A DNA stretch of 64,000 nt from Neorhizobium petrolearium (GTDB lineage Bacteria > Pseudomonadota > Alphaproteobacteria > Rhizobiales > Rhizobiaceae), in assembly GCF_017873175.1 (NCBI RefSeq), contig NZ_JAGGJW010000001.1:496001-560000 (forward strand), given 5' to 3'. Within the stretch, counting starts at the first letter, position 1; every line of letters begins with the position of its first letter. The position numbers were made by a program, and so were the translations under genes. Below the pieces are notes generated by a model. That model did not search any database. It worked only from the letters and a program-made list of their open reading frames with translations, and had not been told where the DNA came from. This document shows, piece by piece, positions 38,357-48,013 of this stretch.

Positions 38357-39400
38357 ATGGTAACGGAAGCACCGCCATTCTGGTGGACGAAAGCGGATTG
38401 GCGTGCCTGGGGCCTTTCCCCCTTTTCCTTCCTTTATGGCTGGATCGCCGGGCGCCGCATGGCGCGCGCGCGCCGGGCCAGCGTGCCGGTGCCGGTACTC
38501 TGTGTCGGCAATTTCACCGTCGGCGGTGCGGGCAAGACGCCGACAGCGATTGCGCTTGCCCGTGCGGCAAGGGAAAAAGGGCTGAAACCCGGGTTCCTGA
38601 GCCGTGGTTATGGCGGTTCGCTTGACGTGACGACCGTGGTCGATCCCGCTCACCACAGAGCCGAAGCGGTCGGTGACGAAGCGCTGCTCCTGTGCCGCGA
38701 GGCGCTGACCGTCATTTCCCGCACCCGCGTCGACGGTGCCCGCAAGCTGGTGGAGGAAGGCGTCGACCTCATCATCATGGACGATGGTTTCCAGAGCGCG
38801 CGCCTTGCACTCGATTTCGCGCTCGTCGCCATCGACACGATGCGCGGCATCGGTAACGGCCATCTCGTGCCGGGCGGGCCGGTGAGGGCGCCGATCGCCG
38901 AACAGATGCGCCAGCTCTCGGCGATCCTCAAGGTCGGAACCGGAGCGGCGGCCGACAAGCTGGTGCGCCAGGCGGCGCGCGCCGGCAAGCAGGTCTATGT
39001 TGCGGCGTTGAAGCCGCGAGAGGCCCCGGAGATCGCCGACAGGCCGCTGCTTGCCTTCGCCGGCATTGCCGACCCCGAGAAGTTCTACCGTACGGTCAAA
39101 CAGATCGGTGGACGGATCATGATCGAACGGGCTTTCCCGGATCACCATTATTTCAGCGAGGACGAGATCGCCGACCTCTTGGATGATGCCGCGAAGGAGA
39201 ATCTGACGCTCGTCACGACTGCCAAGGACGCGGTACGGCTTGCCGGTCACCACGGCCGCATGGAGGAGTTGGCTCAGAAGGCGAAAGTGGTCGAGGTCGA
39301 CATGACCTTCGACGATCCGCAGGCGCCGGGCAAGATGATCGATACGGCGATCGCCAATTTCCGCGAGCGGCGGTTGAGGGAAAATTCAGCGAAAGCCTAG
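38357..39400 (+). CDS. lpxK: Tetraacyldisaccharide 4'-kinase LpxK
   Basis: 347 aa. N-terminal membrane-associated helix, P-loop in [13 protein letters not shown] (about residues 51-63), then FLSRGYGG and MDDGFQ, all LpxK hallmarks. It phosphorylates the 4' position of the lipid A disaccharide. The last 4 bp overlap the convergent DUF2093 gene. Confidence 0.95.
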   Translation: MVTEAPPFWWTKADWRAWGLSPFSFLYGWIAGRRMARARRASVPVPVLCVGNFTVGGAGKTPTAIALARAAREKGLKPGFLSRGYGGSLDVTTVVDPAHHRAEAVGDEALLLCREALTVISRTRVDGARKLVEEGVDLIIMDDGFQSARLALDFALVAIDTMRGIGNGHLVPGGPVRAPIAEQMRQLSAILKVGTGAAADKLVRQAARAGKQVYVAALKPREAPEIADRPLLAFAGIADPEKFYRTVKQIGGRIMIERAFPDHHYFSEDEIADLLDDAAKENLTLVTTAKDAVRLAGHHGRMEELAQKAKVVEVDMTFDDPQAPGKMIDTAIANFRERRLRENSAKA

Positions 39401-39630
39401 GCGCGGCTCTGGTTCGGCAGGGCGCCGGCGCGTTTTTCAGCTTCGAGCGAGGCAGTGCAATCGACATATGGCTCCTGCCGCGCGACGCTCCAGTAGCGCA
39501 GTTCGTCGATCGGGATCTGCGCGCCTGTCATGGCACATACGACGTAGGAGCCTGCAGCGAGAATCTGGTAGTCGCCGTCGAGATACCGGATTTTGGCCTC
39601 GCGATAGCCGCTGCCTTCGAACCGGTTCAT
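39397..39630 (-). CDS. DUF2093 small protein
   Basis: 77 aa from MNRFEGSG with AGGAG 8 nt upstream. The core [19 protein letters not shown], followed by the [11 protein letters not shown] segment, fits DUF2093. No function is known. It is convergent with lpxK and upstream of nothing else on its strand; mutL is transcribed toward the other side. Confidence 0.82.
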   Translation of the reverse strand: MNRFEGSGYREAKIRYLDGDYQILAAGSYVVCAMTGAQIPIDELRYWSVARQEPYVDCTASLEAEKRAGALPNQSRA

Positions 39631-39696
39631 CTGTCGTCTCCTGCGGAAAAACATATGCCTGCTCTATCCTGATCAGGCTCCGATTGCCAGCGGTTT

Positions 39697-41514
39697 TCAA
39701 CTCCGGCCGAAAAGCCGTTCGATGTCGGAAAGCTTGAGTTCGATATAGGTCGGCCGACCATGATTGCAGGTGCCGGAGCCCGGCGTCGCCTCCATCTCCC
39801 TGAGGAGTGCGTTCATCTCCTCCGGCTTCAACCGGCGGCCGGAACGGACCGAACCGTGGCAAGCCATGGTGGCGGCGACATATTCGAGCTTGCTGCGCAA
39901 GCCGCCGGCCGTGTTCCATTCGGCGATCTCGTCGGCGAGGTCGCGCACCAGGGATGCCGCATCGACTTCGCCGAGCATGGCGGGCGTTTCGCGCACGGCC
40001 ACCGCGCCGGGACCGAAGCGCTCGATCGAAAGCCCCAGCCGATCGAGTTCTTGCCCGTGCGCCACCAGCCGGTCGCAATCCTCTTCAGGCAGGTCGATGA
40101 TCTCGGGGATCAGCAGGACCTGGCTCGCCAATCGCTTGCTGTCCAGCGCCTTGCGCATCGCCTCGAAGACGAGTCGTTCGTGCGCGGCATGCTGGTCGAC
40201 GATAACGAGCCCGTCCTCCGTCTGGGCGACGATATAATTCTCGTGAAGCTGGGCGCGGGCGGCTCCGAGACGATGGCGCGGCGCGTCCTCCGCAGCGGCA
40301 GGCGTGGCCACGGGTTCGGCAATGACCGCGTCGGTGCGTGCAGTCGGCATGGTCAGCACATCGAAGCCCGACTGCACCTGTTCTGAAAAATCGTTGGCCG
40401 GTTGCTGATGAAGCGGTCGGTAGGGTGAGGCTGCTGCGGCCCAGGGCGCGCGCGGAGTCGGCTGCGAGGATGAAAAACCCGGACGAAACGCACGCATCAT
40501 GCCCGACGCACCGGTCGTCGCCGCGCGGTCGCCTTCCCGTACGAGCGCCTCGCGGATAGCGCCGACGATGAGGCCGCGCACCAGTCCGGGATCGCGGAAA
40601 CGCACATCCGCCTTGGCCGGATGCACGTTGACGTCCACCAGCGCCGGATCGAGCGTGATCGACAGCACCGCTACCGGATAGCGACCGGACGGTACGCTTT
40701 CCGCATAGGCGCCGCGGATTGCCGAAAGAATCAGCTTGTCCTGCACCGGCCTGCCGTTGACGAAGGCATACTGATGCGCAGAGTTGCCGCGATGGAAGGT
40801 CGGCACGCCGGCGAAACCGGAAAGTGCCACGTCCTCGCGCACCGCATCGATCTCGATCGCGTTGTCACGGAACTCGGCTCCCAATACCTGCGCCATGCGG
40901 GCGAGATGGTCGTCGCCGGTCGCGGGGAATTCCAGGGTGGAACGGTCTGAACCGGAAAGCACGAAGCGGATATTCGGAAACGCAATCGCCATGCGTTTGA
41001 CGATTTCGGTGATGGCGCCGGCTTCCGCTCTTTCCGTCTTCAGGAATTTCAGGCGGGCAGGAGTGGCGAAAAAGATGTCGCGCACCTCCACCACCGTGCC
41101 GGGATTGGCGGGCGCCGGCTTGACGCCGGAATTCTTGCCTCCGACCACCGCGACTTGCGAGCCTGCGGCGTCACCGGCCCTCCGACTGGTGATCGTGAGC
41201 TTGGCGACCGAACCGATCGAGGGCAGAGCTTCGCCGCGGAAGCCGAGCGTGCGGATGTCGTCGAGCGTGTCGGAAATCTTTGACGTGCAGTGCCGCCGGA
41301 CAGCCAGATCGAGATCGGCTGCATCCATGCCGGAGCCGTTGTCGGTGATGCGGATCAGGCTCTTGCCGCCGCCGGCGGTGGCGATCTCGATGCGGGTTGC
41401 ACCCGCATCGATGGCGTTTTCGATCAGTTCCTTCGCAGCGCTGGCAGGTCTTTCGATAACCTCGCCGGCAGCAATCTGATTGATCAGCGTCTCGGGCAGT
41501 TGTTTGACGGACAT
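39697..41514 (-). CDS. mutL: DNA mismatch repair protein MutL
   Basis: 605 aa. The N-terminal GHKL ATPase has [22 protein letters not shown] and [11 protein letters not shown] variable Pro/Ala-rich linker (about residues 335-420) leads to the dimerisation domain. The C-terminal domain has the metal-binding endonuclease motif DQHA-x2-E-x4-E ([12 protein letters not shown]) and CNHGRPT, so this MutL should nick DNA itself, as expected in bacteria without MutH. Confidence 0.96.
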   Translation of the reverse strand: MSVKQLPETLINQIAAGEVIERPASAAKELIENAIDAGATRIEIATAGGGKSLIRITDNGSGMDAADLDLAVRRHCTSKISDTLDDIRTLGFRGEALPSIGSVAKLTITSRRAGDAAGSQVAVVGGKNSGVKPAPANPGTVVEVRDIFFATPARLKFLKTERAEAGAITEIVKRMAIAFPNIRFVLSGSDRSTLEFPATGDDHLARMAQVLGAEFRDNAIEIDAVREDVALSGFAGVPTFHRGNSAHQYAFVNGRPVQDKLILSAIRGAYAESVPSGRYPVAVLSITLDPALVDVNVHPAKADVRFRDPGLVRGLIVGAIREALVREGDRAATTGASGMMRAFRPGFSSSQPTPRAPWAAAASPYRPLHQQPANDFSEQVQSGFDVLTMPTARTDAVIAEPVATPAAAEDAPRHRLGAARAQLHENYIVAQTEDGLVIVDQHAAHERLVFEAMRKALDSKRLASQVLLIPEIIDLPEEDCDRLVAHGQELDRLGLSIERFGPGAVAVRETPAMLGEVDAASLVRDLADEIAEWNTAGGLRSKLEYVAATMACHGSVRSGRRLKPEEMNALLREMEATPGSGTCNHGRPTYIELKLSDIERLFGRS

Positions 41515-41875
41515 GGGATCATTGTCCGGGATTCGGGTGAGGAAGAAAAGCCTCGATGGACACGTTCAACCGATTTGAGGACAGGTTCGCGCAAGTGCAC
41601 GAGTGTTCATTAATCCGGCCTTAAGACAAGAACGATATTTGTGTTGACATTGAACTGGATGAACCCGGGGGAGTGCCAGCTCCCCGCGCGTGATCGGGGT
41701 GACGGCCGGCTGGGCACCGTCATGCGAGACCGGATCACTCGTTGAGGACTTGGAGCCAGCATGTTTTCCGACCCCTCACGACTGAAACTAGAAGGAATAA
41801 CGCCGAAAGGCGACCAAGCGGCATAACGGCCGGTCTTTGAACCGAGCCGAAAAAGCATACGGGGAGTTCCATCCT
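41515..41875 (+). other. 361-bp intergenic region between mutL and the PAS/REC gene
   Basis: It must hold divergent promoters. It contains a GGGGAG/CTCCCC hairpin (41668-41685), a GACGG/CCGTC hairpin (41701-41721) and a possible 21-codon upstream ORF at 41761-41826 with TTGGAG before its ATG. A TTGACA at 41644 has no convincing -10. No known RNA family is recognised. Confidence 0.35.
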
Positions 41876-43552
41876 ATGAATGATTTGGCGTCGGCAGACG
41901 CGAACATTCAGACTGCCATGCTCGAAGTGATTTCCGAGGGCGTCTCGGGCGGCCTGCTTGTCTACGATAAGAACGACCAGATCGTTTTCGCCAGCCAGCA
42001 TTTGCTCAGCCTCCTGCCGGTTCCCAAGGGATTTCTTGCACCAGGCACGCGCCTCAGGGATTTCCTCGGCGCAGTTTACGATAGCGGCGGACGTTTCGTT
42101 GCCGATAGTACCAGCCCACGCCGCATGCTCAGCCGCGAGGACTGGGTTGCCGAACAGATCGCTACCCTCTGGAAAGAGCGCGCCGACACGCTTGAGCGCC
42201 GCGGGACCGACCGCTGGCTGAGTTTCACCAAGCGTCGACTGCCCTCCGGCTATGGCGTTTCCGTGATCAGGGATGTCTCGGACCATAAGAAGCGCGAGGA
42301 GCAATGGCGGGCAGATATGGAGCGGGTGCAGATCACCGAGGAAGTGCTCGACCATCTGCCGTTCCCGATCACGGTAAAGGACAGAAATTCCACCTTCGTC
42401 GCCGTCAACAAGGCTGCCAGCCGGTTCCTCGGTCTGCCGGTCGAAGCCGTCCTGGGGCACAAGGGATCGGATATCCATTCCGCCAAGCTGGAAGAACGCC
42501 TTAATGGCATGAACCGGCAACTCCTAGAGACCGGGGCGCCGGTCCAACTCGCCGAGCGGGTGACACGGCCGGATGGACCGGACGCAATCATCATCGCCAA
42601 CAAATATCGTATCGGCAAACCTGGCCGCTACTACGTCGTTACAGCCATGGAAGACATCACGGCACTCGTCGGAACAGGTGACGATGGACGTGAGCCCGTC
42701 CTGAGCAAGGACCGGCTTCAGGTGATGGACGCTACCTTCGGTCGCCATGAGCGCGATGTGCGTACCGACCCGGCGCGGGACATCGCCGATGTCACAGCCC
42801 GGAAGGTTCTGTTGGTTTCGGCGGACGCCCAGGTGGAGGCCGAAGCATCGAACGTTCTTGCCACGCTTCGGCTCGATACATCGTCGGTTTCGACAGCTGC
42901 GGAACTCCGGCTCTTCCTGCAATTCGCGAAAGACTCCCGCATCCGCATGGATCTCATCGTCATTGACGTGGCGAGCGACGCTGAATGCGTGGAGATTGCC
43001 AGGCAGCATGGCATTCCCACCTTTGCGATCAACGGTCTGGAGATGATGCGGGAGCTGGCGTCTAACGTCGTTCATCTGCTCAAGCAAAAGCCCGCGGAAG
43101 CTGCCGAGAATATGCCGGAGGAGGACTGGCAGATCGACACGGGGGTGAACGCCGATGGCCCCGTAATCGACATCCTTGTCGCGGAAGACAATGAGGTGAA
43201 CCAGATCGTTTTCTCGCAGATCCTCGAAGGTTTCGGTTATCGATATGCGATCGCCACCGATGGGGAAGAGGCGGTCCGGATGTGGGGGGAACTTTCGCCG
43301 CGGCTGATCCTGATGGACGTCACGCTTCCGAAACTGAATGGCTTCGAGGCTAGCGCCCGAATCCGTTCGCTCGAAACCATCGATGGTTCCATCCCGATCA
43401 TTGGCGTGCTTGCTCACCCGTTCGATCGCGATCGGGACGAGTGTTTCGCCGCCGGTATGAACGACGTGATCCTGAAGCCGATCAGCCCCGAGGCTCTGGA
43501 AGCAGTGTTCCAGGCCTATCTCGACATTCCGGTGAAGCGGTCATATGCTTAA
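41876..43552 (+). CDS. PAS-PAS-REC-REC signalling protein without kinase domain
   Basis: 558 aa from MNDLASADANI with GGGGAG upstream. A PAS fold (about residues 15-140, LVYDKNDQIVFAS ... VSVIRDVSDHKKR) is followed by a second PAS (150-265, DHLPFPITVKDRNSTFVAVNKAA). Next comes a receiver-like domain with altered active site (about 305-420), then a full receiver domain (430-550) with the acidic pair AEDNEVNQ and phospho-acceptor in LILMDVTLPKLNG. No histidine-kinase HisKA or HATPase sequence is present, unlike normal hybrid sensors. It probably takes phosphate from a partner kinase. A GGDEF-EAL gene lies 102 bp downstream, perhaps its output. Confidence 0.8.
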   Translation: MNDLASADANIQTAMLEVISEGVSGGLLVYDKNDQIVFASQHLLSLLPVPKGFLAPGTRLRDFLGAVYDSGGRFVADSTSPRRMLSREDWVAEQIATLWKERADTLERRGTDRWLSFTKRRLPSGYGVSVIRDVSDHKKREEQWRADMERVQITEEVLDHLPFPITVKDRNSTFVAVNKAASRFLGLPVEAVLGHKGSDIHSAKLEERLNGMNRQLLETGAPVQLAERVTRPDGPDAIIIANKYRIGKPGRYYVVTAMEDITALVGTGDDGREPVLSKDRLQVMDATFGRHERDVRTDPARDIADVTARKVLLVSADAQVEAEASNVLATLRLDTSSVSTAAELRLFLQFAKDSRIRMDLIVIDVASDAECVEIARQHGIPTFAINGLEMMRELASNVVHLLKQKPAEAAENMPEEDWQIDTGVNADGPVIDILVAEDNEVNQIVFSQILEGFGYRYAIATDGEEAVRMWGELSPRLILMDVTLPKLNGFEASARIRSLETIDGSIPIIGVLAHPFDRDRDECFAAGMNDVILKPISPEALEAVFQAYLDIPVKRSYA

Positions 43553-43654
43553 CCGATTAATCAAACTTTTGGCGTAAGCTAGGCTCGGGCCATGATTTTT
43601 TAATCTTTTTCCCCCATCCTGCCTTCGTTCTTGTGAAGCGTAACGGGATTATTC

Positions 43655-45010
43655 ATGAAGTCGGCGGGAAATCCATTGCCGCAGGTCAGCCAGAATGAGC
43701 TGCAGGCGATGGCTTACAGCGACCCTCTGACGGGTCTCGGAAACCGCTACCGCCTCCGCGACAAGGTTCGCCTCCTGGCAGCCGAGCGCGCTCAGGATCC
43801 TGCGCCCTTCACCATTTGCATCGCCAATCTCGATGGGTTCAAGCCCATCAACGATCTTTTCGGCGCCGAAGCGGGCGACGAGATCCTCTGTCAGGTCGCC
43901 CATCGACTGAAGGCTTGCATTCCTGACGGCGCGACTGTTACCCGCCACGACGGAGATGAGTTCGCATTCGTCCTGCCGCTGGTCTTCGAGCGGAATGGGG
44001 CGGAACGGATCGGCCAGATGATCAAGGACGTGCTTTCCGCCCCTTATGATCTCGGTGATCGCAATGTGCGTCTCTCCGCCTCGTTCGGTTTTGCGATCTA
44101 TCCCTTTGCCGGCGAGGATTTCGAGGAACTGCTGAAGAGCGCCGAGACCGCACTTTACCGTTCCAAGCGTCGCGGCCGCGGCCAGATCACCGTCTATTCC
44201 CGCGAGATCGCCCAGGAGATGAAGCGGGCGACGCAGCTTGAACAGGCGCTGCGCAATGCCGTCATAGCCGATGCGGTCGACGTGCATTTCCAGCCGATCG
44301 TGCGCATCAAGGACGGTGCCGTCGTGGGTTTCGAGGCGCTGGCCCGCTGGATCGATGCCGATCTGGGCTTCGTCTCGCCCGCGATCTTCGTGCCGCTCGC
44401 CGAGGAACGGGGTTTTATTGATGCGCTTTCTGAAACGTTGCTGCGCAAGGCCGCGGAGGCCGCGCTCTCCTGGCCGCGCGAACTTTTCCTGTCCTTTAAC
44501 CTATCTTCCGCCCAGTTGATGGACCCCGGCACGACCGAGACCATCCTTTCGACGCTGGCTCGTGTCGGCCTCGATCCCTACCGGCTGGAACTGGAGATCA
44601 CCGAAACCGCGGTGATGACGTCCGCTGACACGGCGCAGCGCATCATCACCGACCTCAGAAAGCAGGGCGTGCGCATCGCGCTCGACGACTTCGGCACCGG
44701 CCAGTCGAGTCTCGGCCGCCTGCGCGACTTCACCTTCGACAAGGTGAAGATCGACCGTGCCTTCGTCTCGCGCATTACCACCGACCGGGCTTCCGAACAT
44801 ATCGTCAAGGCGATCATCGCCATGTGCGAGGGCCTCGATCTGGAAGTGGTGGCTGAAGGCATCGAGGAAAAGGCCGATGCCGATAAGCTCAAGGAACTCG
44901 GTTGCGGCATGGGCCAAGGATACTACTACGGCAGACCCGCTGACAGCGCCGCGACGCTGCGCTATCTCCAGGACCATTATCGCGATTTCGTGACGATCGA
45001 ACGGAGCTGA
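43655..45010 (+). CDS. GGDEF-EAL cyclic-di-GMP protein
   Basis: 451 aa, soluble, no sensor domain before the GGDEF domain (residues about 15-180). The diguanylate cyclase signature reads DGDEF instead of GGDEF, which may lower or abolish synthesis. The EAL domain (190-445) has GFEALARW, ELEITETAVM, DDFGTGQSSL, KIDRAFV and EGIE, the set expected for an active phosphodiesterase. It likely breaks down c-di-GMP. The upstream PAS/REC protein may control it. Confidence 0.88.
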   Translation: MKSAGNPLPQVSQNELQAMAYSDPLTGLGNRYRLRDKVRLLAAERAQDPAPFTICIANLDGFKPINDLFGAEAGDEILCQVAHRLKACIPDGATVTRHDGDEFAFVLPLVFERNGAERIGQMIKDVLSAPYDLGDRNVRLSASFGFAIYPFAGEDFEELLKSAETALYRSKRRGRGQITVYSREIAQEMKRATQLEQALRNAVIADAVDVHFQPIVRIKDGAVVGFEALARWIDADLGFVSPAIFVPLAEERGFIDALSETLLRKAAEAALSWPRELFLSFNLSSAQLMDPGTTETILSTLARVGLDPYRLELEITETAVMTSADTAQRIITDLRKQGVRIALDDFGTGQSSLGRLRDFTFDKVKIDRAFVSRITTDRASEHIVKAIIAMCEGLDLEVVAEGIEEKADADKLKELGCGMGQGYYYGRPADSAATLRYLQDHYRDFVTIERS

Positions 45011-45116
45011 GTTCGCTCAAAACGACGCTCTTCGGACAGAACGCGCCGCGCACGGTTCTCGCGATGTAGGCGACCTTGGGCGATGATGGCCCATCGCCTC
45101 AACGCCCCGGAAACCG

Positions 45117-47162
45117 ATGCCGACCTCAAACGATCCCCTTCTGCAGCCGTTTCAGCTCAAGCACCTGACGCTGAAGAACCGCATCATGTCGACCGCGCAT
45201 GAGCCGGCCTATTCCGAGGGCGGCCTGCCGAAGGATCGATACCGGCTCTACCATGTGGAAAAGGCCAAGGGCGGCGTCGCGCTCACCATGACGGCCGGGT
45301 CGGCCGTGGTCTCCGCCGACAGTCCGCCCGCCTTCGGCAATCTGCATGCCTATCGCGACGAGATCGTGCCGTGGCTGAAACGCTTGGCCGACGACTGTCA
45401 TGAGCATGGTGCGGCGGTGATGATCCAGCTCACCCATCTCGGCCGCCGCACCGGCTGGAACAAGGGCGACTGGCTGCCGGTGCTGGCGCCGTCGCCGGTC
45501 AGGGAGCCGGCGCACCGCGCCTTTCCCAAGGAGGCGGAGGACTGGGATGTCGAGCGCATCGTCGCCGATTATGCCGATGCGGCGCGGCGTATGCAGGCGG
45601 CCGGGCTCGATGGCATCGAATTCGAGGCCTACGGCCATCTGATGGACCAGTTCTGGTCGCCGGCCACCAACCGGCGCGAGGACGAATTCGGCGGTTCGCT
45701 GGAGAACCGCCTGCGCTTCACCACGATGGTGATCGACGCAGTGCGCAAGGCCGTCGGCACGGATTTCATCGTCGGCATCCGCATGGTTGCCGACGAGGCT
45801 TGGGACAGGGGACTGTCGCGGGAGGAGGGCATTGGGATTGCCCGCCACTTTGCGGGTTCCGGCAAGATCGACTTCCTGAATATCATCCGCGGCCATATCG
45901 ATCACGATGCCCCTTTGAACGAAGTGATACCGATCCAGGGCATGCGGTCCGCGCCGCATCTGGATTTCGCCGGAGAGGTGCGGGAGGCGACGAGATTTCC
46001 GGTCTTTCATGCGGCCCGCATCGCGGATGTTGCGACCGCCCGCCATGCGGTTGCGACCGGAAAACTCGACATGGTCGGCATGACTCGGGCCCATATCGCC
46101 GATCCGCATATTGCGGAAAAGGTGCTGCGAGGCGAGGAAGCACGCATCCGTCCCTGCGTCGGCGCCACTTACTGCCTTGATCGTATCTATGAGGGTGGCG
46201 AGGCGCTTTGCATCCACAACGCTGCGACGGGCCGCGAAGCGGACATGCCACATGTCATCTTCAAAGCGGACGTTATTCGTAGGGCTGTGGTTGTCGGCGC
46301 CGGGCCGGCGGGGCTTGAGGCGGCTAGAGTTCTTGCCGAGCGCGGCCATCGCGTGACGATCTTGGAGGCGGCGGGCGAAGCCGGTGGGCAGGTCAATCTT
46401 CTCGTCCGCAATCCGCGCCGCAGGGAAATGATCGGCATCATCGACTGGCGGCTTGCCGAACTGGAACGGCTCGGCGTTGAGATTCACTACGATGTCTACG
46501 CGGAACCAGAAGATGTACTGGCTCTTGAGCCGGATTTGGTCGTGGTGGCGACCGGCGGTGTGGCGCAGATGCCCGAGGTGGAAAGCGGCGATGAACTTCT
46601 GACGTCGAGCTGGGATATCCTGGCGGGAACGGTGAAACCGACTGGTCCGGTCCTGCTGTTCGACGATAACGGCGGCCATCCGGGTATGAGTGCGGCGGAA
46701 GTGATCGCGGAGACGGACGCGGTACTGGAGGTGGTGTCTCCCGAGCGCTTCTTCGCTCCGGAAATGGGCGGCATGAACCATGTGCCCTACGCCAGAGCCT
46801 TTGCGGAGAAAAAGGTGCGTGTCACCATCAATACGCGGCTGAAATCGGTTCGACGCGACGGCAATGCGCTGGTGGCCGTCCTGGGGTCGGATTTTTCGAC
46901 CGCAGGAGAGCAGGAGCGGCGAGTGGCGCAGGTCGTGGTGGAACACGGCACAGCCGCCAATGCCGAACTCTACCTGGCCCTGAAGCGGATGTCTAAAAAT
47001 CTGGGTGCGGTGGACTACCGTGCGCTGATCGCTCGCAAGCCGCCCTTGCCGATGAAGCAGTCAGATAGCCGCTTCGATCTCATCCGTATCGGGGATGCCG
47101 TTGCCAGCCGCAACATTCATGCGGCGATATACGACGCCTTGCGTTTCTGCTCGCTCTTGTAA
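45117..47162 (+). CDS. NADH:flavin oxidoreductase, Old Yellow Enzyme/dimethylamine-dehydrogenase type
   Basis: 681 aa. The N-terminal FMN-binding TIM barrel (LLQPFQLKHLTLKNRIMSTA, QLTHLGRRTGW, GIEFEAYGHLMDQFWSP) is followed by a Cys cluster for a 4Fe-4S centre (CVGATYC ... ALC). Then comes an FAD/NAD(P) domain with GAGPAGLEAARVLAERGH. This is the layout of 2,4-dienoyl-CoA reductase, trimethylamine dehydrogenase and rhizobial N-methylproline demethylase. Similarity to the last suggests demethylation of an N-methylated amino acid (inference). A strong bidirectional terminator follows. Confidence 0.82.
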   Translation: MPTSNDPLLQPFQLKHLTLKNRIMSTAHEPAYSEGGLPKDRYRLYHVEKAKGGVALTMTAGSAVVSADSPPAFGNLHAYRDEIVPWLKRLADDCHEHGAAVMIQLTHLGRRTGWNKGDWLPVLAPSPVREPAHRAFPKEAEDWDVERIVADYADAARRMQAAGLDGIEFEAYGHLMDQFWSPATNRREDEFGGSLENRLRFTTMVIDAVRKAVGTDFIVGIRMVADEAWDRGLSREEGIGIARHFAGSGKIDFLNIIRGHIDHDAPLNEVIPIQGMRSAPHLDFAGEVREATRFPVFHAARIADVATARHAVATGKLDMVGMTRAHIADPHIAEKVLRGEEARIRPCVGATYCLDRIYEGGEALCIHNAATGREADMPHVIFKADVIRRAVVVGAGPAGLEAARVLAERGHRVTILEAAGEAGGQVNLLVRNPRRREMIGIIDWRLAELERLGVEIHYDVYAEPEDVLALEPDLVVVATGGVAQMPEVESGDELLTSSWDILAGTVKPTGPVLLFDDNGGHPGMSAAEVIAETDAVLEVVSPERFFAPEMGGMNHVPYARAFAEKKVRVTINTRLKSVRRDGNALVAVLGSDFSTAGEQERRVAQVVVEHGTAANAELYLALKRMSKNLGAVDYRALIARKPPLPMKQSDSRFDLIRIGDAVASRNIHAAIYDALRFCSLL

Positions 47163-47196
47163 AAGAGGGCGGCACTGCCGCGTGCCGCCCTTTTCG
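47163..47196. terminator. Bidirectional terminator
   Basis: GGGCGGCAC-TGCCGC-GTGCCGCCC followed by TTTT on the plus strand, and TCTTTT on the minus strand. It serves both the flavin oxidoreductase and the convergent PRC-barrel gene. Confidence 0.88.
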
Positions 47197-47226
47197 GAAT
47201 TTGCGACGTGTCGCCCTTCCGGATTT

Positions 47227-47823
47227 TTATTGCTTCGGAGGAGCGGCGCCACCTGCAGGCATCTGCGTGCCGGTCGATGAAGTGGTCGTCCGGTCCGTTT
47301 CGGCCTGCTGGTCCGCCAGCGTCTTGAATTCCGGAGCCGCCTTCAGGGCTTCAGCCGTCTCGGTCGTTGTCAGGCGGACTTCATTGTTGTTCTCGGCATC
47401 CCGGGTCATAGTGATCTTGTCCATCGGAACGGCGACATCCTTTTCGCCGATGCCGAGGAAACCACCGACGCCGACCACGGCTGCAACGATCCCGCCGTTT
47501 TCTTCCATAATGAGGTCGTTGACGTCACCGATGCTCTTGTCTTCAGCATTATAGATCGGCTTGCCGATGTAGTCGTTGGCGCTGATCTGGGTTTCAGTCT
47601 GCTCTGTCAAATACGCGCCGGAAGCTGCAGCCATATCGGAGCCGGTATTCGGCGCAGGAGTTGCCGCACTGTCAGCCGGCTTGACAGCCGGATCGGATGG
47701 AGCGGCAGGCGTAGCCGGCGCTGGAGATGCCGGAGGAGTCGGCTGGGTCTGGGCGAATGCCGGCGCAATGGCTGTAGATGCCAGGAGAATTGCGGCCGCC
47801 ATCGTGCTAAGGGTCTTCTTCAT
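47227..47823 (-). CDS. Secreted PRC-barrel domain protein
   Basis: 198 aa starting MKKTLSTMAAA, with AGGAAGGTAGGA upstream; the open frame continues 94 codons upstream but overlaps the next gene and lacks signal character. Signal peptide (cut at AFAQ), then an Ala/Pro-rich linker. A PRC-barrel (NDYIGKPIYNAEDKSIGDVND ... GIGEKDVAVP) lies at about residues 80-150, followed by a Thr/Gln-rich tail. The domain often binds partner proteins or is stress-linked in rhizobia; the role here is unknown. Confidence 0.83.
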   Translation of the reverse strand: MKKTLSTMAAAILLASTAIAPAFAQTQPTPPASPAPATPAAPSDPAVKPADSAATPAPNTGSDMAAASGAYLTEQTETQISANDYIGKPIYNAEDKSIGDVNDLIMEENGGIVAAVVGVGGFLGIGEKDVAVPMDKITMTRDAENNNEVRLTTTETAEALKAAPEFKTLADQQAETDRTTTSSTGTQMPAGGAAPPKQ

Positions 47824-48013
47824 AACGATCCTACCTTCCTCTGCTAGGGTTCCTTTTTGAACGCGCGGTTTCCCTTGAGTTGGAATTCCTTGCCCGCGTC
47901 GGTTCAAGAGGGAAATGTCATGAAAGGCGATTGGTTCCGGATCAAATTGCTGAAATTTTAGGCGATTTTGGTGGAACTTTTTGACGTGGTCGCAGTTTGG
48001 CGCCCCCTTCAAT

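Noticed and set aside
41644..41666. TTGACA promoter upstream of the PAS/REC gene
   Set aside because: No -10 element follows at 16-18 bp; the downstream sequence is G/C only.
45126..46946. 606-codon antisense frame opposite the flavin oxidoreductase
   Set aside because: The plus-strand gene is complete with FMN, Fe-S and FAD motifs; the antisense product looks random and His-rich.
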